Assembly (NCBI RefSeq): GCF_003947435.1
Contig: NZ_RCOS01000077.1
Coordinates: 1-37,975 of the forward strand
Direction of reading: 5' to 3'
Origin: Candidatus Methanodesulfokora washburnensis
GTDB lineage: Archaea; Korarchaeota; Korarchaeia; Korarchaeales; Korarchaeaceae
DNA: 37,975 nt
This document shows, one piece after another, positions 1 through 7,485 of this stretch. The notes below the pieces were generated by a model. It had not been told where the DNA came from and ran no database searches. It saw nothing but the letters and a program-made list of their open reading frames with translations. Within the stretch, counting starts at the first letter, position 1, and every line of letters starts with the position of its first letter. The translations under genes and the position numbers were made by a program.

Positions 1-469
1 GGTATCCAAGCGTTATTATCAACGCCGGCTCTACATGAGCTGGAAGATCGAGCAGCTCCTTCACAGCCATTTTGTTAAAGGATGCAACAGGACAGGATCC
101 TATATCTAGGGCATAGGCCATGAGCATCATGTTCTCAGCTGCCATTGAGACGTCCATAAGCGACATAAACTCTCCCATTTTGCCGGCTTTCTCGGCTATT
201 TTCCTGTTGATACAGACCACTATTATGGCTGCTGGTCTGCCAAATAATCCGGGTGAGAAGAGCTTTACTTTCTCCAGCAGGTCTCTATCCTTTACCAGCA
301 CAAACTCCCATGGTTGCAGGTTGCTGCCGCTTGGCGCCCAAATTCCAGCCTCTAGTACGAGCCTTAAGTGCTCATCAGGTAACTCCTTATCGCAGAAGTC
401 CCTGATGCTTCTCCTGCCCTTAATCACCTCAAGCATAGTTTTAGCTTTATCCAGCAGCCGGGATTCCAT
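1..469 (-). CDS. Nitroreductase-family flavoprotein (3' end cut by window edge)
   Basis: The minus-strand reading from ATG at 469 gives about 156 residues and stays open at the window edge, so the C-terminus is missing. The N-terminus has the nitroreductase signature: RRSIRDF near residues 20-26, then WAPSGSNLQPWEFVLV near 45-60, the usual FMN-contacting segment. Family members are FMN-dependent NAD(P)H oxidoreductases acting on nitro compounds, quinones or flavins; the substrate cannot be told from sequence. A TATA-like element at 490-501 (minus) lies about 26 bp from the ATG, so the transcript is probably leaderless. It diverges from the small gene at 694. Confidence 0.85.
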   Translation of the reverse strand, partial: MESRLLDKAKTMLEVIKGRRSIRDFCDKELPDEHLRLVLEAGIWAPSGSNLQPWEFVLVKDRDLLEKVKLFSPGLFGRPAAIIVVCINRKIAEKAGKMGEFMSLMDVSMAAENMMLMAYALDIGSCPVASFNKMAVKELLDLPAHVEPALIITLGY

Positions 470-489
470 TAAACTCCGTGAGGGGTATT

Positions 490-501
490 GATATTAAAAA
501 G
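490..501 (-). promoter_or_regulatory. TATA box of the nitroreductase gene
   Basis: On the minus strand this reads CTTTTTAATATC. Its centre is about 26 bp from the ATG at 469, which predicts initiation at or next to the start codon (leaderless mRNA). Confidence 0.45.
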
Positions 502-533
502 TTTTCAGGTAGCTGACATTTCTTGCGTCTTAG

Positions 534-613
534 AACCCTATCTGAATTATATCACAAGGGTTAGAACTACTGCTTGCCCTTAATCCTTGCCGATCCTTCT
601 GCTGGCAACCAGC
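534..613. other. Intergenic stretch with two small inverted repeats
   Basis: Within the divergent gap 470-693, AACCCT (534-539) pairs with AGGGTT (557-562), and GCTGG-CAA-CCAGC forms a tight hairpin at 601-613. No ORF, tRNA fold or C/D-box pattern is visible. Function unknown. Confidence 0.25.
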
Positions 614-663
614 CTCACTAATCATGTTTAGACTTACATCAGAGCTTATTATCAAGAAAAAGC

Positions 664-669
664 TTAAAT
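664..669 (+). promoter_or_regulatory. TATA box of the small charged-protein gene
   Basis: TTAAAT is centred about 27 bp upstream of the ATG at 694 and only 15 bp upstream of the ATG at 682. This supports the second methionine as the real, leaderless start. Confidence 0.4.
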
Positions 670-693
670 TTTGACTTCAGTATGCCCACTTAT

Positions 694-927
694 ATGAAGG
701 AAGTCATCCCACTGATCCTTATCAAGGAGATCATAGAGGAGAAGAGGAAGCTAAGAAGAATTCTCTCGAAATATAAAGTAAAGGTACCTGAGGAGATAGA
801 AGAGATGATAGAGAGGGACGAAATACCGGAGCATCCCTCTTATGAGGACTTCTTATCTGCTCTAGCTTTGAAGAAAAATATTGAGGAGATGGGAAAGGCC
901 ATCAGTAGGATAATAGATGAAATCTGA
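694..927 (+). CDS. Small highly charged helical protein, unknown function
   Basis: I do not recognise this 77-residue protein (81 residues if the ATG at 682 is used). It is rich in Glu, Lys and Arg with heptad-like hydrophobics, and is predicted mostly helical: a helix at about residues 1-25, a short acidic linker with PEHPSYEDF, and a second helix to the C-terminus. There is no signal peptide, membrane segment or zinc motif. The TATA element at 664-669 fits leaderless transcription from ATG 694. Size and composition would suit an antitoxin or a small scaffold, but no toxin gene is adjacent, so that remains a guess. It converges with the gene ending at 1003 across an AT-rich gap. Confidence 0.65.
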   Translation: MKEVIPLILIKEIIEEKRKLRRILSKYKVKVPEEIEEMIERDEIPEHPSYEDFLSALALKKNIEEMGKAISRIIDEI

Positions 928-943
928 TTCATTAAGAAGCATA

Positions 944-1002
944 TTTCTTTAAAAATTTAAAAAGCTTTTATAAAAAATATATTAAGGTTAAAATATATAT
1001 TT
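944..1002. terminator. AT-rich convergent gap with T runs and an AAAAGCTTTT palindrome
   Basis: The space between two convergent genes carries runs of A and T on both strands and the 10-bp palindrome AAAAGCTTTT at 960-969. T-rich tracts at gene ends are typical archaeal termination sites, so this may terminate both transcripts. Confidence 0.35.
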
Positions 1003-2049
1003 CTAGCCATATCTCAGCTTTCTCGCTAGATCTGCTAGCTCAGGATGGACAAACTCGCCGTTCTCTATTATCTTCTCTCCATCCCCGATAACAGTTGGTG
1101 AGAGACATATTCCATCGGTATGAGACGAGGCACTACCTACTTTGCCCTTAAAGTCCGGAGATTGATAACCAATTCCCCACTCCACAGCTCCCCACACTCT
1201 CTCATCCTCAAGTATGTTTCCGGTGAGCTTAGCTCCAGGATTGCACCCATAGGATATATGCGCTAGCTTAAACATATTAGGATCGTTAAAAGACCTCAGC
1301 CAAGCTTCAAAAAGCCTAGCCTCACTTCCTCCTTCCACTTTAACAATCTCTCCCTCCCTCACATGAAGCTTTATGGGATTTCTAAGTAGACCCAGCTCCG
1401 ATGGAGGCCAAACAGAGCCATCGAATACCAATAATCCGTTTATGCTCTCCTCTATTGGAGCCCAATCTACCTGCCCGAAGAGCATGTATACCCCGGGTCC
1501 GCTCACCTCCCCTTCTGTGAATATAGGCCTGTTTCTATCATTCTCGAATTCCAAATCAGTACCAGCGGGTGTTGTTATCCTCATGTGTCTAGATTTCTCT
1601 GTCACTCTGGCTAATCTTCTCTGCAGCTCGTAGATAAGAGGGACATTCACCTTGCCTATTGTCCTAGTGCACATATCGGTGTCCATCCCAACAAGGCAGA
1701 TATAGCGAACTCTTCCCGTTTTAATAGCACTCTCATAGGGTGTTGAGTAAAGCAGCCAGGATTTGTTGAACTCTATCCACACATCCGATTCGCTTAGCAA
1801 GGCCTTTAGAGTTCTCAGCGGTATATGAGGATCTGCAGCCTTTCCCACACCCGGGGGTGACTTGTACCATGCAACTATGGGCTTTGCATTGACTTGAGCA
1901 GCAGCTTTAGCTGTTGCCTCCACAACCCTCCAATCACTGCCAGTATCAGCTGTTATCGCCACTTCCTCTCCCTCCTGTACCTTCAGCACATCCCTCACAA
2001 GCTTTAATGTAGCAACTGCAAGCTCCAGATCCAAGCCCATTGGGCTCAT
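1003..2049 (-). CDS. M29 aminopeptidase / NicX-like metal-dependent enzyme
   Basis: This 348-residue protein belongs to the COG2309-type superfamily that joins M29 aminopeptidases (aminopeptidase T) and the Fe(II) ring-cleaving 2,5-dihydroxypyridine dioxygenase NicX. Visible candidate metal ligands are H264 in AHISYGCNPGA and the HTD pair H310/D312 in SSHTDGI, spaced much as in NicX, whose length is also about 350. Whether it cleaves a peptide, an amide or a ring cannot be decided here. It is the last gene of the minus operon DUF917 - racemase - this gene. A perfect GGAGGTGA ribosome site (2054-2061) overlaps the racemase stop codon, so translation is probably coupled. A second ATG at 2040 is a possible start. 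The neighbours point to a cyclic amide or unusual peptide as substrate. Confidence 0.8.
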   Translation of the reverse strand: MSPMGLDLELAVATLKLVRDVLKVQEGEEVAITADTGSDWRVVEATAKAAAQVNAKPIVAWYKSPPGVGKAADPHIPLRTLKALLSESDVWIEFNKSWLLYSTPYESAIKTGRVRYICLVGMDTDMCTRTIGKVNVPLIYELQRRLARVTEKSRHMRITTPAGTDLEFENDRNRPIFTEGEVSGPGVYMLFGQVDWAPIEESINGLLVFDGSVWPPSELGLLRNPIKLHVREGEIVKVEGGSEARLFEAWLRSFNDPNMFKLAHISYGCNPGAKLTGNILEDERVWGAVEWGIGYQSPDFKGKVGSASSHTDGICLSPTVIGDGEKIIENGEFVHPELADLARKLRYG

Positions 2050-2053
2050 TTCC

Positions 2054-2731
2054 TCACCTCCTGTACGGAAGACCTGTTATTCCAAGCTTTATTAGAGCTT
2101 CAGCTACCTTGATAGCTGCCCCAGTTGGATCTATTGTGAAAATATTCGTCTTTTCCTGAACCTCCTTTGCAAGTCCGGCCAATCCAGTGCAGCCCAGCAC
2201 AATAACATCTGCCCTCTCCTCTTTTCTTGCTTTTTCAGCTTCATTTACAAGATAGCTGACGACAGCCGCTCTGTCCTTATCTATATCCAGCACTCCCACT
2301 GGTATCCCCCTTACAGATGTCACCTTATCGCTTAAGCCAAGCTGCTTGACCCTTTCCTCTATCATCCAGTCACCATCAGCTCCTCCGACAGTGATTATTG
2401 ATATTCTAGTTCCAGCGATACAGGCAAGAGAAAGAGAGGCCTCACAAGGTCCTACTACTGGTTTTTTCAGGATCCCCTTCAGGAAGTCCACCCCGGGATC
2501 TAGAAAGCAGTTCACCAAAACAGCATCAAAGCCCTCATGATTCCTTCTCGCCACATCTAGGACAAGAGGTATTACCTCAGCATGAGCCTCAGGTGTTTCA
2601 ACGCTGACAGGTCCTCTGGGAAGGGATACCACTTTTATCTCAGTTTCAGGAGAGGCAAAGCTCTTACAGATCTCCTCATCCTGTTTATCCCATGTGCTAT
2701 GACCAACAGGATTTATCACAAGAATCCTCAT
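2054..2731 (-). CDS. Asp/Glu/hydantoin racemase family protein (copy 1)
   Basis: The 225-residue protein has the Asp/Glu racemase fold with both catalytic cysteines: C75 in VNCFLDPG and C181 in LGCTGLAG. Their positions match those known for hydantoin racemases (about 76 and 181). The family racemises 5-substituted hydantoins, aspartate or glutamate, or isomerises maleate, by a two-cysteine proton transfer; the NCF-DPG motif favours the hydantoin racemase branch. Its ATG directly abuts the stop of the upstream DUF917 gene, and its stop overlaps the ribosome site of the M29/NicX-like gene, so the three form a tight operon. A paralogue at 3889 is transcribed divergently. Cytoplasmic; no signal peptide. 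Confidence 0.88.
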   Translation of the reverse strand: MRILVINPVGHSTWDKQDEEICKSFASPETEIKVVSLPRGPVSVETPEAHAEVIPLVLDVARRNHEGFDAVLVNCFLDPGVDFLKGILKKPVVGPCEASLSLACIAGTRISIITVGGADGDWMIEERVKQLGLSDKVTSVRGIPVGVLDIDKDRAAVVSYLVNEAEKARKEERADVIVLGCTGLAGLAKEVQEKTNIFTIDPTGAAIKVAEALIKLGITGLPYRR

Positions 2732-3829
2732 TCAGATCACCTTCACCAGCTCCTCCACTGGAATGTAATCATAGTCGAAGCCGAAATGTCTCGGCCCAAA
2801 ATACTTAAGTCCCTCAGGAGTTCTCCATATATCCGGAGCCTTTGCTGCAACTCCATACACCTTAATTCCCTCTCTTAGCTCCGTGTTCGTTATGGGCTCG
2901 CCATCCTCTCTCAACAGCATGAACATATCAGGCGGCATGACAACTGGCTTACCGTCAATCCATATCATTATATGCTCATTTTTTATCCAAGATCTCAGAG
3001 TTCTCCCGCTGAAATCCCCAACACCCTTTATAACCGCTTCTCCCCTGAGAAATCCGCTCTCATCTCTCCACTCATATTTTTCTACTACCCCCTCAAATAT
3101 CCTCCATCCCTTGAGCACGTTGACAACAGCATCAACAGGATCCCTTCCCTCATTCCTCGCCTTGATGACCTCCTCCCCCAGCCTCATGGATGTGGATATT
3201 GTCTTCCTAATTATGGCCTTGCATGCAGTATCGTAGCTCATTGGAGTATCAACCACCGATACATACTTTCCACTGAGCACTGATAGATATCTGGCTATAG
3301 CCTCGTAGTCATCTATATCAGAGTACTCTCTCACCACAACAACATTGCCACTCTCACCGACTATGACCGAGGGATACATCGGTATTCCAAGTATATTTAC
3401 AGTGCACTGATGTAGCTCTGGTGCCGCCCTTCCAAGAAGATCACCATCAACAGCAGGAATGCCTAATTCAGCAGCAATGCTCAATGCAACAGGCGTATTA
3501 CCCCCACCTATCTCGCTGGCTACAACAGCTACTATCTTTCCACCGATTATCTGCTCCATTTCCTTAAATGCCCTTCTGACGGGCTCTTTTATCCTTACAG
3601 GTTTCTTAGCCTTAGTGCTGGGAGCTATTGATCCAACGTCATAGGGAACCACTACAAAGCCATCCCTAGGAATCTCTTCCACATCCACTAGTTTTACAGT
3701 TTTGCCTTTTTTCAGGACATCATCGAGCATTTTAAGCCCATCCGAAGGACTTCCACCCCCTCCTGTTCCAAGAATTGTTGCTCCGAGGACAAGGGCTTTT
3801 ATCTGATCCTCTCTCTTTATCTCCATCAT
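2732..3829 (-). CDS. DUF917 / S-methyl-thiohydantoin desulfurase family protein
   Basis: The 365-residue protein matches the DUF917 family (now named S-Me-THD in domain databases). It has the glycine-rich start ILGTGGGGSP at about residues 19-28, GGGNTP near 108-113, and the typical length. The family is linked to hydantoinase-type genes; a thiohydantoin-desulfurising activity has been assigned to some members, but most are untested. It is the first gene of the minus operon with racemase copy 1 and the M29/NicX-like enzyme. Two adjacent ATGs (3829 and 3826) follow an AAGGTGTC ribosome site. The promoter lies in the 59-bp gap shared with the divergent racemase copy 2. Context suggests a role on a hydantoin or related cyclic amide imported by the adjacent transporter. 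Confidence 0.85.
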   Translation of the reverse strand: MMEIKREDQIKALVLGATILGTGGGGSPSDGLKMLDDVLKKGKTVKLVDVEEIPRDGFVVVPYDVGSIAPSTKAKKPVRIKEPVRRAFKEMEQIIGGKIVAVVASEIGGGNTPVALSIAAELGIPAVDGDLLGRAAPELHQCTVNILGIPMYPSVIVGESGNVVVVREYSDIDDYEAIARYLSVLSGKYVSVVDTPMSYDTACKAIIRKTISTSMRLGEEVIKARNEGRDPVDAVVNVLKGWRIFEGVVEKYEWRDESGFLRGEAVIKGVGDFSGRTLRSWIKNEHIMIWIDGKPVVMPPDMFMLLREDGEPITNTELREGIKVYGVAAKAPDIWRTPEGLKYFGPRHFGFDYDYIPVEELVKVI

Positions 3830-3854
3830 GCTGACACCTTAATTCCCTACCGAG

Positions 3855-3868
3855 TTAATTTTTTAAGT
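3855..3868. promoter_or_regulatory. Overlapping divergent TATA elements
   Basis: The A/T block TTAATTTTTTAA can serve both strands. On plus it is centred about 26 bp from ATG 3889 (leaderless). On minus it lies about 26-30 bp upstream of the leader of the gene starting at 3829. Binding of TBP in one direction would exclude the other, so expression of the two arms may be mutually dependent. Confidence 0.5.
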
Positions 3869-3888
3869 TTTGGTTCTAAGCAAACAAT

Positions 3889-4590
3889 ATGCCCAGAATA
3901 CTGATTCTCAACCCTGTGAGTACCGATATATGGAATGAGTTAACATACAGTTACTGTAGTAAAATAGTGGATCCAGATACTGAGATACATGTAAAGAACC
4001 TTTCCAATGGACCAAGAGCAATAGAATACGATTATGACAGGGAGATTGCCGCTCCATATGTGGTGGAGGAGGTAATTAGAGCCAATAAGGAAGGATTTGA
4101 TGCCATTGTCATAAACTGTTTCGATGATCCTGGTCTCGATGCAGCGAGGGAGGTATCGGATAAATTGGTGCTGGGGATAGGTGAGAGCTCTATTACAACT
4201 GCCCTTCTCCTAGGACATAGAATAGCTATAATATCGACAGGAAGGCAATCAATCCCGATTTACCATAGAAAGGCAATGATCTTGGGCGTTGAGGACAGAA
4301 TTGTCCATATCACTGGAATAGATGTGGGTGTGCTTGACATAAGGAAGGACATAAATAATGTCAAAGAGATTCTGCTGGGGGAGATAGAGAGATCTGTCAG
4401 GTATCATGGGGCTGAGGTTGTGGTCCTTGGATGCGGTGGATTCATAGGATTAGCTGAAGAATTAAGCGCTAAGACCAAAGTTCCTGTGATTGATCCAACC
4501 ATGGTGACGGTGAAACTGGCTGAATCTCTCGCGAGACTTCGGTTGATGCATAGCAAGGTCCTCAAGCGTAAGTCACTAGCTAATGAATGA
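3889..4590 (+). CDS. Asp/Glu/hydantoin racemase family protein (copy 2)
   Basis: This 233-residue paralogue of the protein at 2054-2731 keeps both catalytic cysteines, C77 in INCFDDPG and C182 in LGCGGFIG, and the GVLDI motif near residue 147. The C-terminus has a basic tail (MHSKVLKRKS) that copy 1 lacks. A TATA block centred about 26 bp upstream indicates a leaderless transcript starting at the ATG. It is followed after 179 bp by a peptide-type ABC importer in the same direction, which has its own TATA box. Copies 1 and 2 have clearly diverged in sequence, so they may act on different enantiomers or side chains rather than being redundant. Confidence 0.87.
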   Translation: MPRILILNPVSTDIWNELTYSYCSKIVDPDTEIHVKNLSNGPRAIEYDYDREIAAPYVVEEVIRANKEGFDAIVINCFDDPGLDAAREVSDKLVLGIGESSITTALLLGHRIAIISTGRQSIPIYHRKAMILGVEDRIVHITGIDVGVLDIRKDINNVKEILLGEIERSVRYHGAEVVVLGCGGFIGLAEELSAKTKVPVIDPTMVTVKLAESLARLRLMHSKVLKRKSLANE

Positions 4591-4666
4591 TTTATTCTGC
4601 TATGAATTTTTCTCTTAAGCAAATTTCTTTTAAGTTTTAAAGATAAGTTGTGTGAAACGAAAACCT

Positions 4667-4675
4667 TATATTTAA
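4667..4675 (+). promoter_or_regulatory. TATA box of the first peptide ABC transporter operon
   Basis: TATATTTAA is centred near 4671, predicting a start near 4697. That is about 5 bp before the ATG of a 23-codon leader ORF and about 73 bp before the binding-protein start. Confidence 0.5.
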
Positions 4676-4701
4676 TCTTTTTTTCAATTCGCAGGACCTT
4701 C

Positions 4702-4773
4702 ATGTCGGCAATATTTGAAGTAGATTTGGAAGGTCTTTTTGAGAAAAAGTCTAAGATGGGGGTGAAATATTGA
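4702..4773 (+). CDS. Putative 23-residue leader peptide (uORF) of the transporter operon
   Basis: A short ORF begins with ATG at 4702, a few bases after the predicted transcription start, and encodes 23 residues (starting MSAIFEVDLEGLFEKKSK). Its TGA stop (4771-4773) overlaps the TTG start of the binding protein in the arrangement TTGA. The ribosome site for the TTG (GGGGGTGA, 4758-4765) lies inside this ORF. Ribosomes ending here could re-initiate on the binding-protein gene, so the leader may couple or gate its translation. No homologue is recognised; it could be a chance ORF. Confidence 0.4.
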   Translation: MSAIFEVDLEGLFEKKSKMGVKY

Positions 4774-6416
4774 GAACAGCTGTATCAAAGCTTTTGATAG
4801 CTATTGTTCTAGTTCTTGTCATGGTCTCCTGCATCGGTGCATACTATTATTATACAAGCATGGCAGGGAAAGCTCCCGCAAAGAAGACGGTTGTTATTTA
4901 TGCATCTTTATCGGAGATGACGAGTGCTGAGCCCAGCACTGAGGCCTCAAATTCAATTATGTGGATGGCTGTTGTCTACGAGCCTCTACTACATTACGAT
5001 CCGATTAACAATATTTTTATTCCAGCCTTGGCTGAAAAATATGAACATGATCCAAGTGGGCTTGTTTGGACATTTCATCTCAGAAAGAACGCTGTATTTC
5101 ATGATGGTACTCCTGTAACAGCTGAAGCAGTTAAGTTCTCCATAGAGAGAACTATTGCTATAGGGCAGGGAGAAGCCTTTATATGGGATCCTGTAGATAG
5201 AATTGAAACACCAGATAATTATACAATTATATTTCATCTAAAATACCAAGCACCTTTGGATGTAATAGCGTCTGCAGCTTATGCATCATATATATTCAGT
5301 CCAAATATAGTAAAATATGCAAATGCATCAAATAGTACTGATCCAAAGATAACAAATTGGTTTAACTCGGGCAAGGATGCAGGCTCTGGTCCTTACAAAC
5401 TTGTCAAATGGGATCCTGAGAACGAAGTTGTGCTGGAGAAATTCAATGAATGGTGGGGATGGAAAGATCCTAACTATCCATTTAAGTCGGATAAAGCGCC
5501 AGACGTATTCATAATAAAAATAGTGAAAGACTCCGTGACCCAGGAGAGATTAGTCAAATCCGGAGATGTGCACATAGCTGAATATGTTCCATTAGAGGAT
5601 GTTGAGAACTTAAAGAAGGATCCAAACTTGCAAGTAGTGATGAAACCTTGTTTTCAGAACCTCCTTCTGTTGATAAACACAAGAAAACCCCCGCTGGACA
5701 ATGTTCTGGTGAGAAAAGCGATTGCCCACGCAATACCCTACGATGACATAGTGACAATCGCCAGAAGTGGTCTAGCGAAAGTGGCATCCGGACCGATACC
5801 GCATAACATGTGGGGCCACTTCGATAACCTCACGTATAGTTACGATCTCAGCCTAGCGAAAAAGCTGCTTGCTGAAGCCGGATATCCCAACGGCATCAAT
5901 AGGACCCTGATCCTGACATATACAGCTGGAGATATATATGAGCAGAGGACAGCGGATCTCATCAAGTCCAGCCTAGGCAAAATAGGAATAAACATAGAGG
6001 TAAGACCAATGAGCTGGGAGGAGCAATGGGCTCTGGCTCAAAGCGGATGGAATAATTCTCAGGCTGCACAGGACCTCTTCATATTCTACTGGTGGCCCGA
6101 TTATATATCGCCATACGACTATCTGTTCAACATGTTTCACAGCAGCAGCAAATCTTTTGATCTATGCTACTACAATAATTCAGAATTTGAAAAAACAATA
6201 GAAGATGCACACTATTGGGAAGGAATAGATAGGACTAAGTCCCTTGAGCTATACTATAAGGCACAGAAAATACTGTACGATGATGTTCCTGCAGTAGCTT
6301 TATGGGATATGATTGATGTAAGAGTAGCTAGAGTAAATATAGGGGGCCTAGATAAAGCTATAAATCCAGCATATCCGACAGCGATATTTCCACAGGTCCT
6401 AAGCGTTGAGGGATAG
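4770..6416 (+). CDS. dppA: ABC transporter peptide-binding protein (SBP family 5)
   Basis: The 548-residue protein is a family 5 extracellular solute-binding protein (DppA/OppA/NikA type). An N-terminal hydrophobic segment at about residues 7-28 acts as signal sequence or membrane anchor. The mature part shows family features such as AEKYEHDPSGLVWTFHLRK near 88-106 and the following FHDGTPVTAEAVKFSI. It should catch peptides or a related ligand outside the cell and hand them to the permeases encoded next. The start is TTG at 4770 with GGGGGTGA upstream; the nearby ATG at 4756 is in another frame and hits a stop. Being downstream of hydantoin-type enzymes, the ligand could be an amino-acid derivative rather than an ordinary dipeptide. 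Confidence 0.92.
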   Translation: MRTAVSKLLIAIVLVLVMVSCIGAYYYYTSMAGKAPAKKTVVIYASLSEMTSAEPSTEASNSIMWMAVVYEPLLHYDPINNIFIPALAEKYEHDPSGLVWTFHLRKNAVFHDGTPVTAEAVKFSIERTIAIGQGEAFIWDPVDRIETPDNYTIIFHLKYQAPLDVIASAAYASYIFSPNIVKYANASNSTDPKITNWFNSGKDAGSGPYKLVKWDPENEVVLEKFNEWWGWKDPNYPFKSDKAPDVFIIKIVKDSVTQERLVKSGDVHIAEYVPLEDVENLKKDPNLQVVMKPCFQNLLLLINTRKPPLDNVLVRKAIAHAIPYDDIVTIARSGLAKVASGPIPHNMWGHFDNLTYSYDLSLAKKLLAEAGYPNGINRTLILTYTAGDIYEQRTADLIKSSLGKIGINIEVRPMSWEEQWALAQSGWNNSQAAQDLFIFYWWPDYISPYDYLFNMFHSSSKSFDLCYYNNSEFEKTIEDAHYWEGIDRTKSLELYYKAQKILYDDVPAVALWDMIDVRVARVNIGGLDKAINPAYPTAIFPQVLSVEG

Positions 6417-6462
6417 AGTATAGAGAAGTTTAACCCCTATTTTTATTTTTTAGGTGTCGGTT

Positions 6463-7485
6463 ATGCCTCTCAGTCGGGAGTATTTGATCAAGCGCCTTAT
6501 CCTCCTTATTTTTGTTGTGTTTGGCGTGTTAGTGATAACATTCACTATCACAAGAGTTGTACCGGCCAGACCTGAGCTCCTATGGGCAGGCCCTCATGCG
6601 ACAATAGAGCAGATCGAGAGGGCAAGAAAGGAGCTTCATTTGGATCAGCCGATCTACATTCAGCTGGGTTACTATCTTTTGGATTTCATTAGAGGAAACT
6701 GGGGGGTTTCGTGGAGAACAAAATCTCCAGTGCTAGATGACTTACTAAGTGCACTTCCAGCCACTTTAGAGTTGATAATCTTCGCATTTTCCATAGCTGC
6801 TGTTCTTGGCATCTTACTGGGAATTGCCGCAGCTCTCAGAAGAAACAGGATGACAGACAGTGTCATACGAGTGTTCAGCGTTCTTGGAGCCTCAATGCCT
6901 GTATTTTGGCTTGCCTTGATTATATTGCTGGTGTTCAGCAGCTGGCTTGGCTGGCTACCATCATCAAAGAGAGTGGATGAAATGCTGGTCATAAGCACGG
7001 GATTTCATCCTATAACAGGTTTCTATCTGATCGATTCCCTGATACAGGGGGATTTTCCTGTGTTCGTTGATGTGCTCAAGCACATGATCCTTCCCGCAGC
7101 AGTCCTATCGCTTTATCCCATGGGCCTGTGCGCTAGGATGACCAGAGCTATGATGGTGGATATATTACATGAGCCATTCATGAGAAGCGCTCTGGCGTGG
7201 GGTATTCCGAGGAAACTGATTGTGTACAAGTATGCCCTGAAGAACGCAGTATCTCCTGTTATAGCTTCTCTTGGCCTATCCTTCGGATATACAATAATAG
7301 GAGCATTTATGGTGGAGCTGATATTTGTATGGCCTGGAATAGGGCTTTACACTGCAATGTCCCTTCTCAGCTTCGACTATCCCGCAATAATGGGTGCTGT
7401 GATCATTGTGGCACTATTTTACTCTGCTATAAATCTGATCGTCGATCTGATTCATGCATGGATAGACCCAAGGGTGAGTTTATGA
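6463..7485 (+). CDS. dppB: Peptide ABC transporter permease, DppB type
   Basis: An integral membrane permease of the DppB/OppB class, about 340 residues with six predicted membrane spans. The first span follows REYLIKRLILLIFVVFGV, and the coupling region near residues 230-270 contains ARMTRAMMVDILHEPFMRSA, which contacts the ATPases. I chose ATG 6463, 6 bp after a GGTG site; GTG at 6454 in the same frame is an alternative. Its stop overlaps the next gene start (ATGA at 7482-7485), implying translational coupling with the DppC partner. It forms half of the membrane channel for the ligand caught by the upstream binding protein. Confidence 0.92.
   Translation: MPLSREYLIKRLILLIFVVFGVLVITFTITRVVPARPELLWAGPHATIEQIERARKELHLDQPIYIQLGYYLLDFIRGNWGVSWRTKSPVLDDLLSALPATLELIIFAFSIAAVLGILLGIAAALRRNRMTDSVIRVFSVLGASMPVFWLALIILLVFSSWLGWLPSSKRVDEMLVISTGFHPITGFYLIDSLIQGDFPVFVDVLKHMILPAAVLSLYPMGLCARMTRAMMVDILHEPFMRSALAWGIPRKLIVYKYALKNAVSPVIASLGLSFGYTIIGAFMVELIFVWPGIGLYTAMSLLSFDYPAIMGAVIIVALFYSAINLIVDLIHAWIDPRVSL

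Noticed and set aside
120-491. Plus-strand open frame over the left edge
   Set aside because: It is antisense to the nitroreductase frame, which has clear family motifs.
470-693. tRNA or C/D-box RNA in the left intergenic gap
   Set aside because: The inverted repeats there do not make a cloverleaf, and no RTGATGA/CTGA box pairs are present.
2883-3236. Plus-strand frames opposite DUF917
   Set aside because: Antisense shadows with no initiation signals; the DUF917 frame is well supported.
7197-7481. N-terminal extension of the first DppC frame inside dppB
   Set aside because: The extension is an out-of-frame reading of dppB, cysteine-rich and without homology; ATG 7482 with the ATGA overlap is the natural start.
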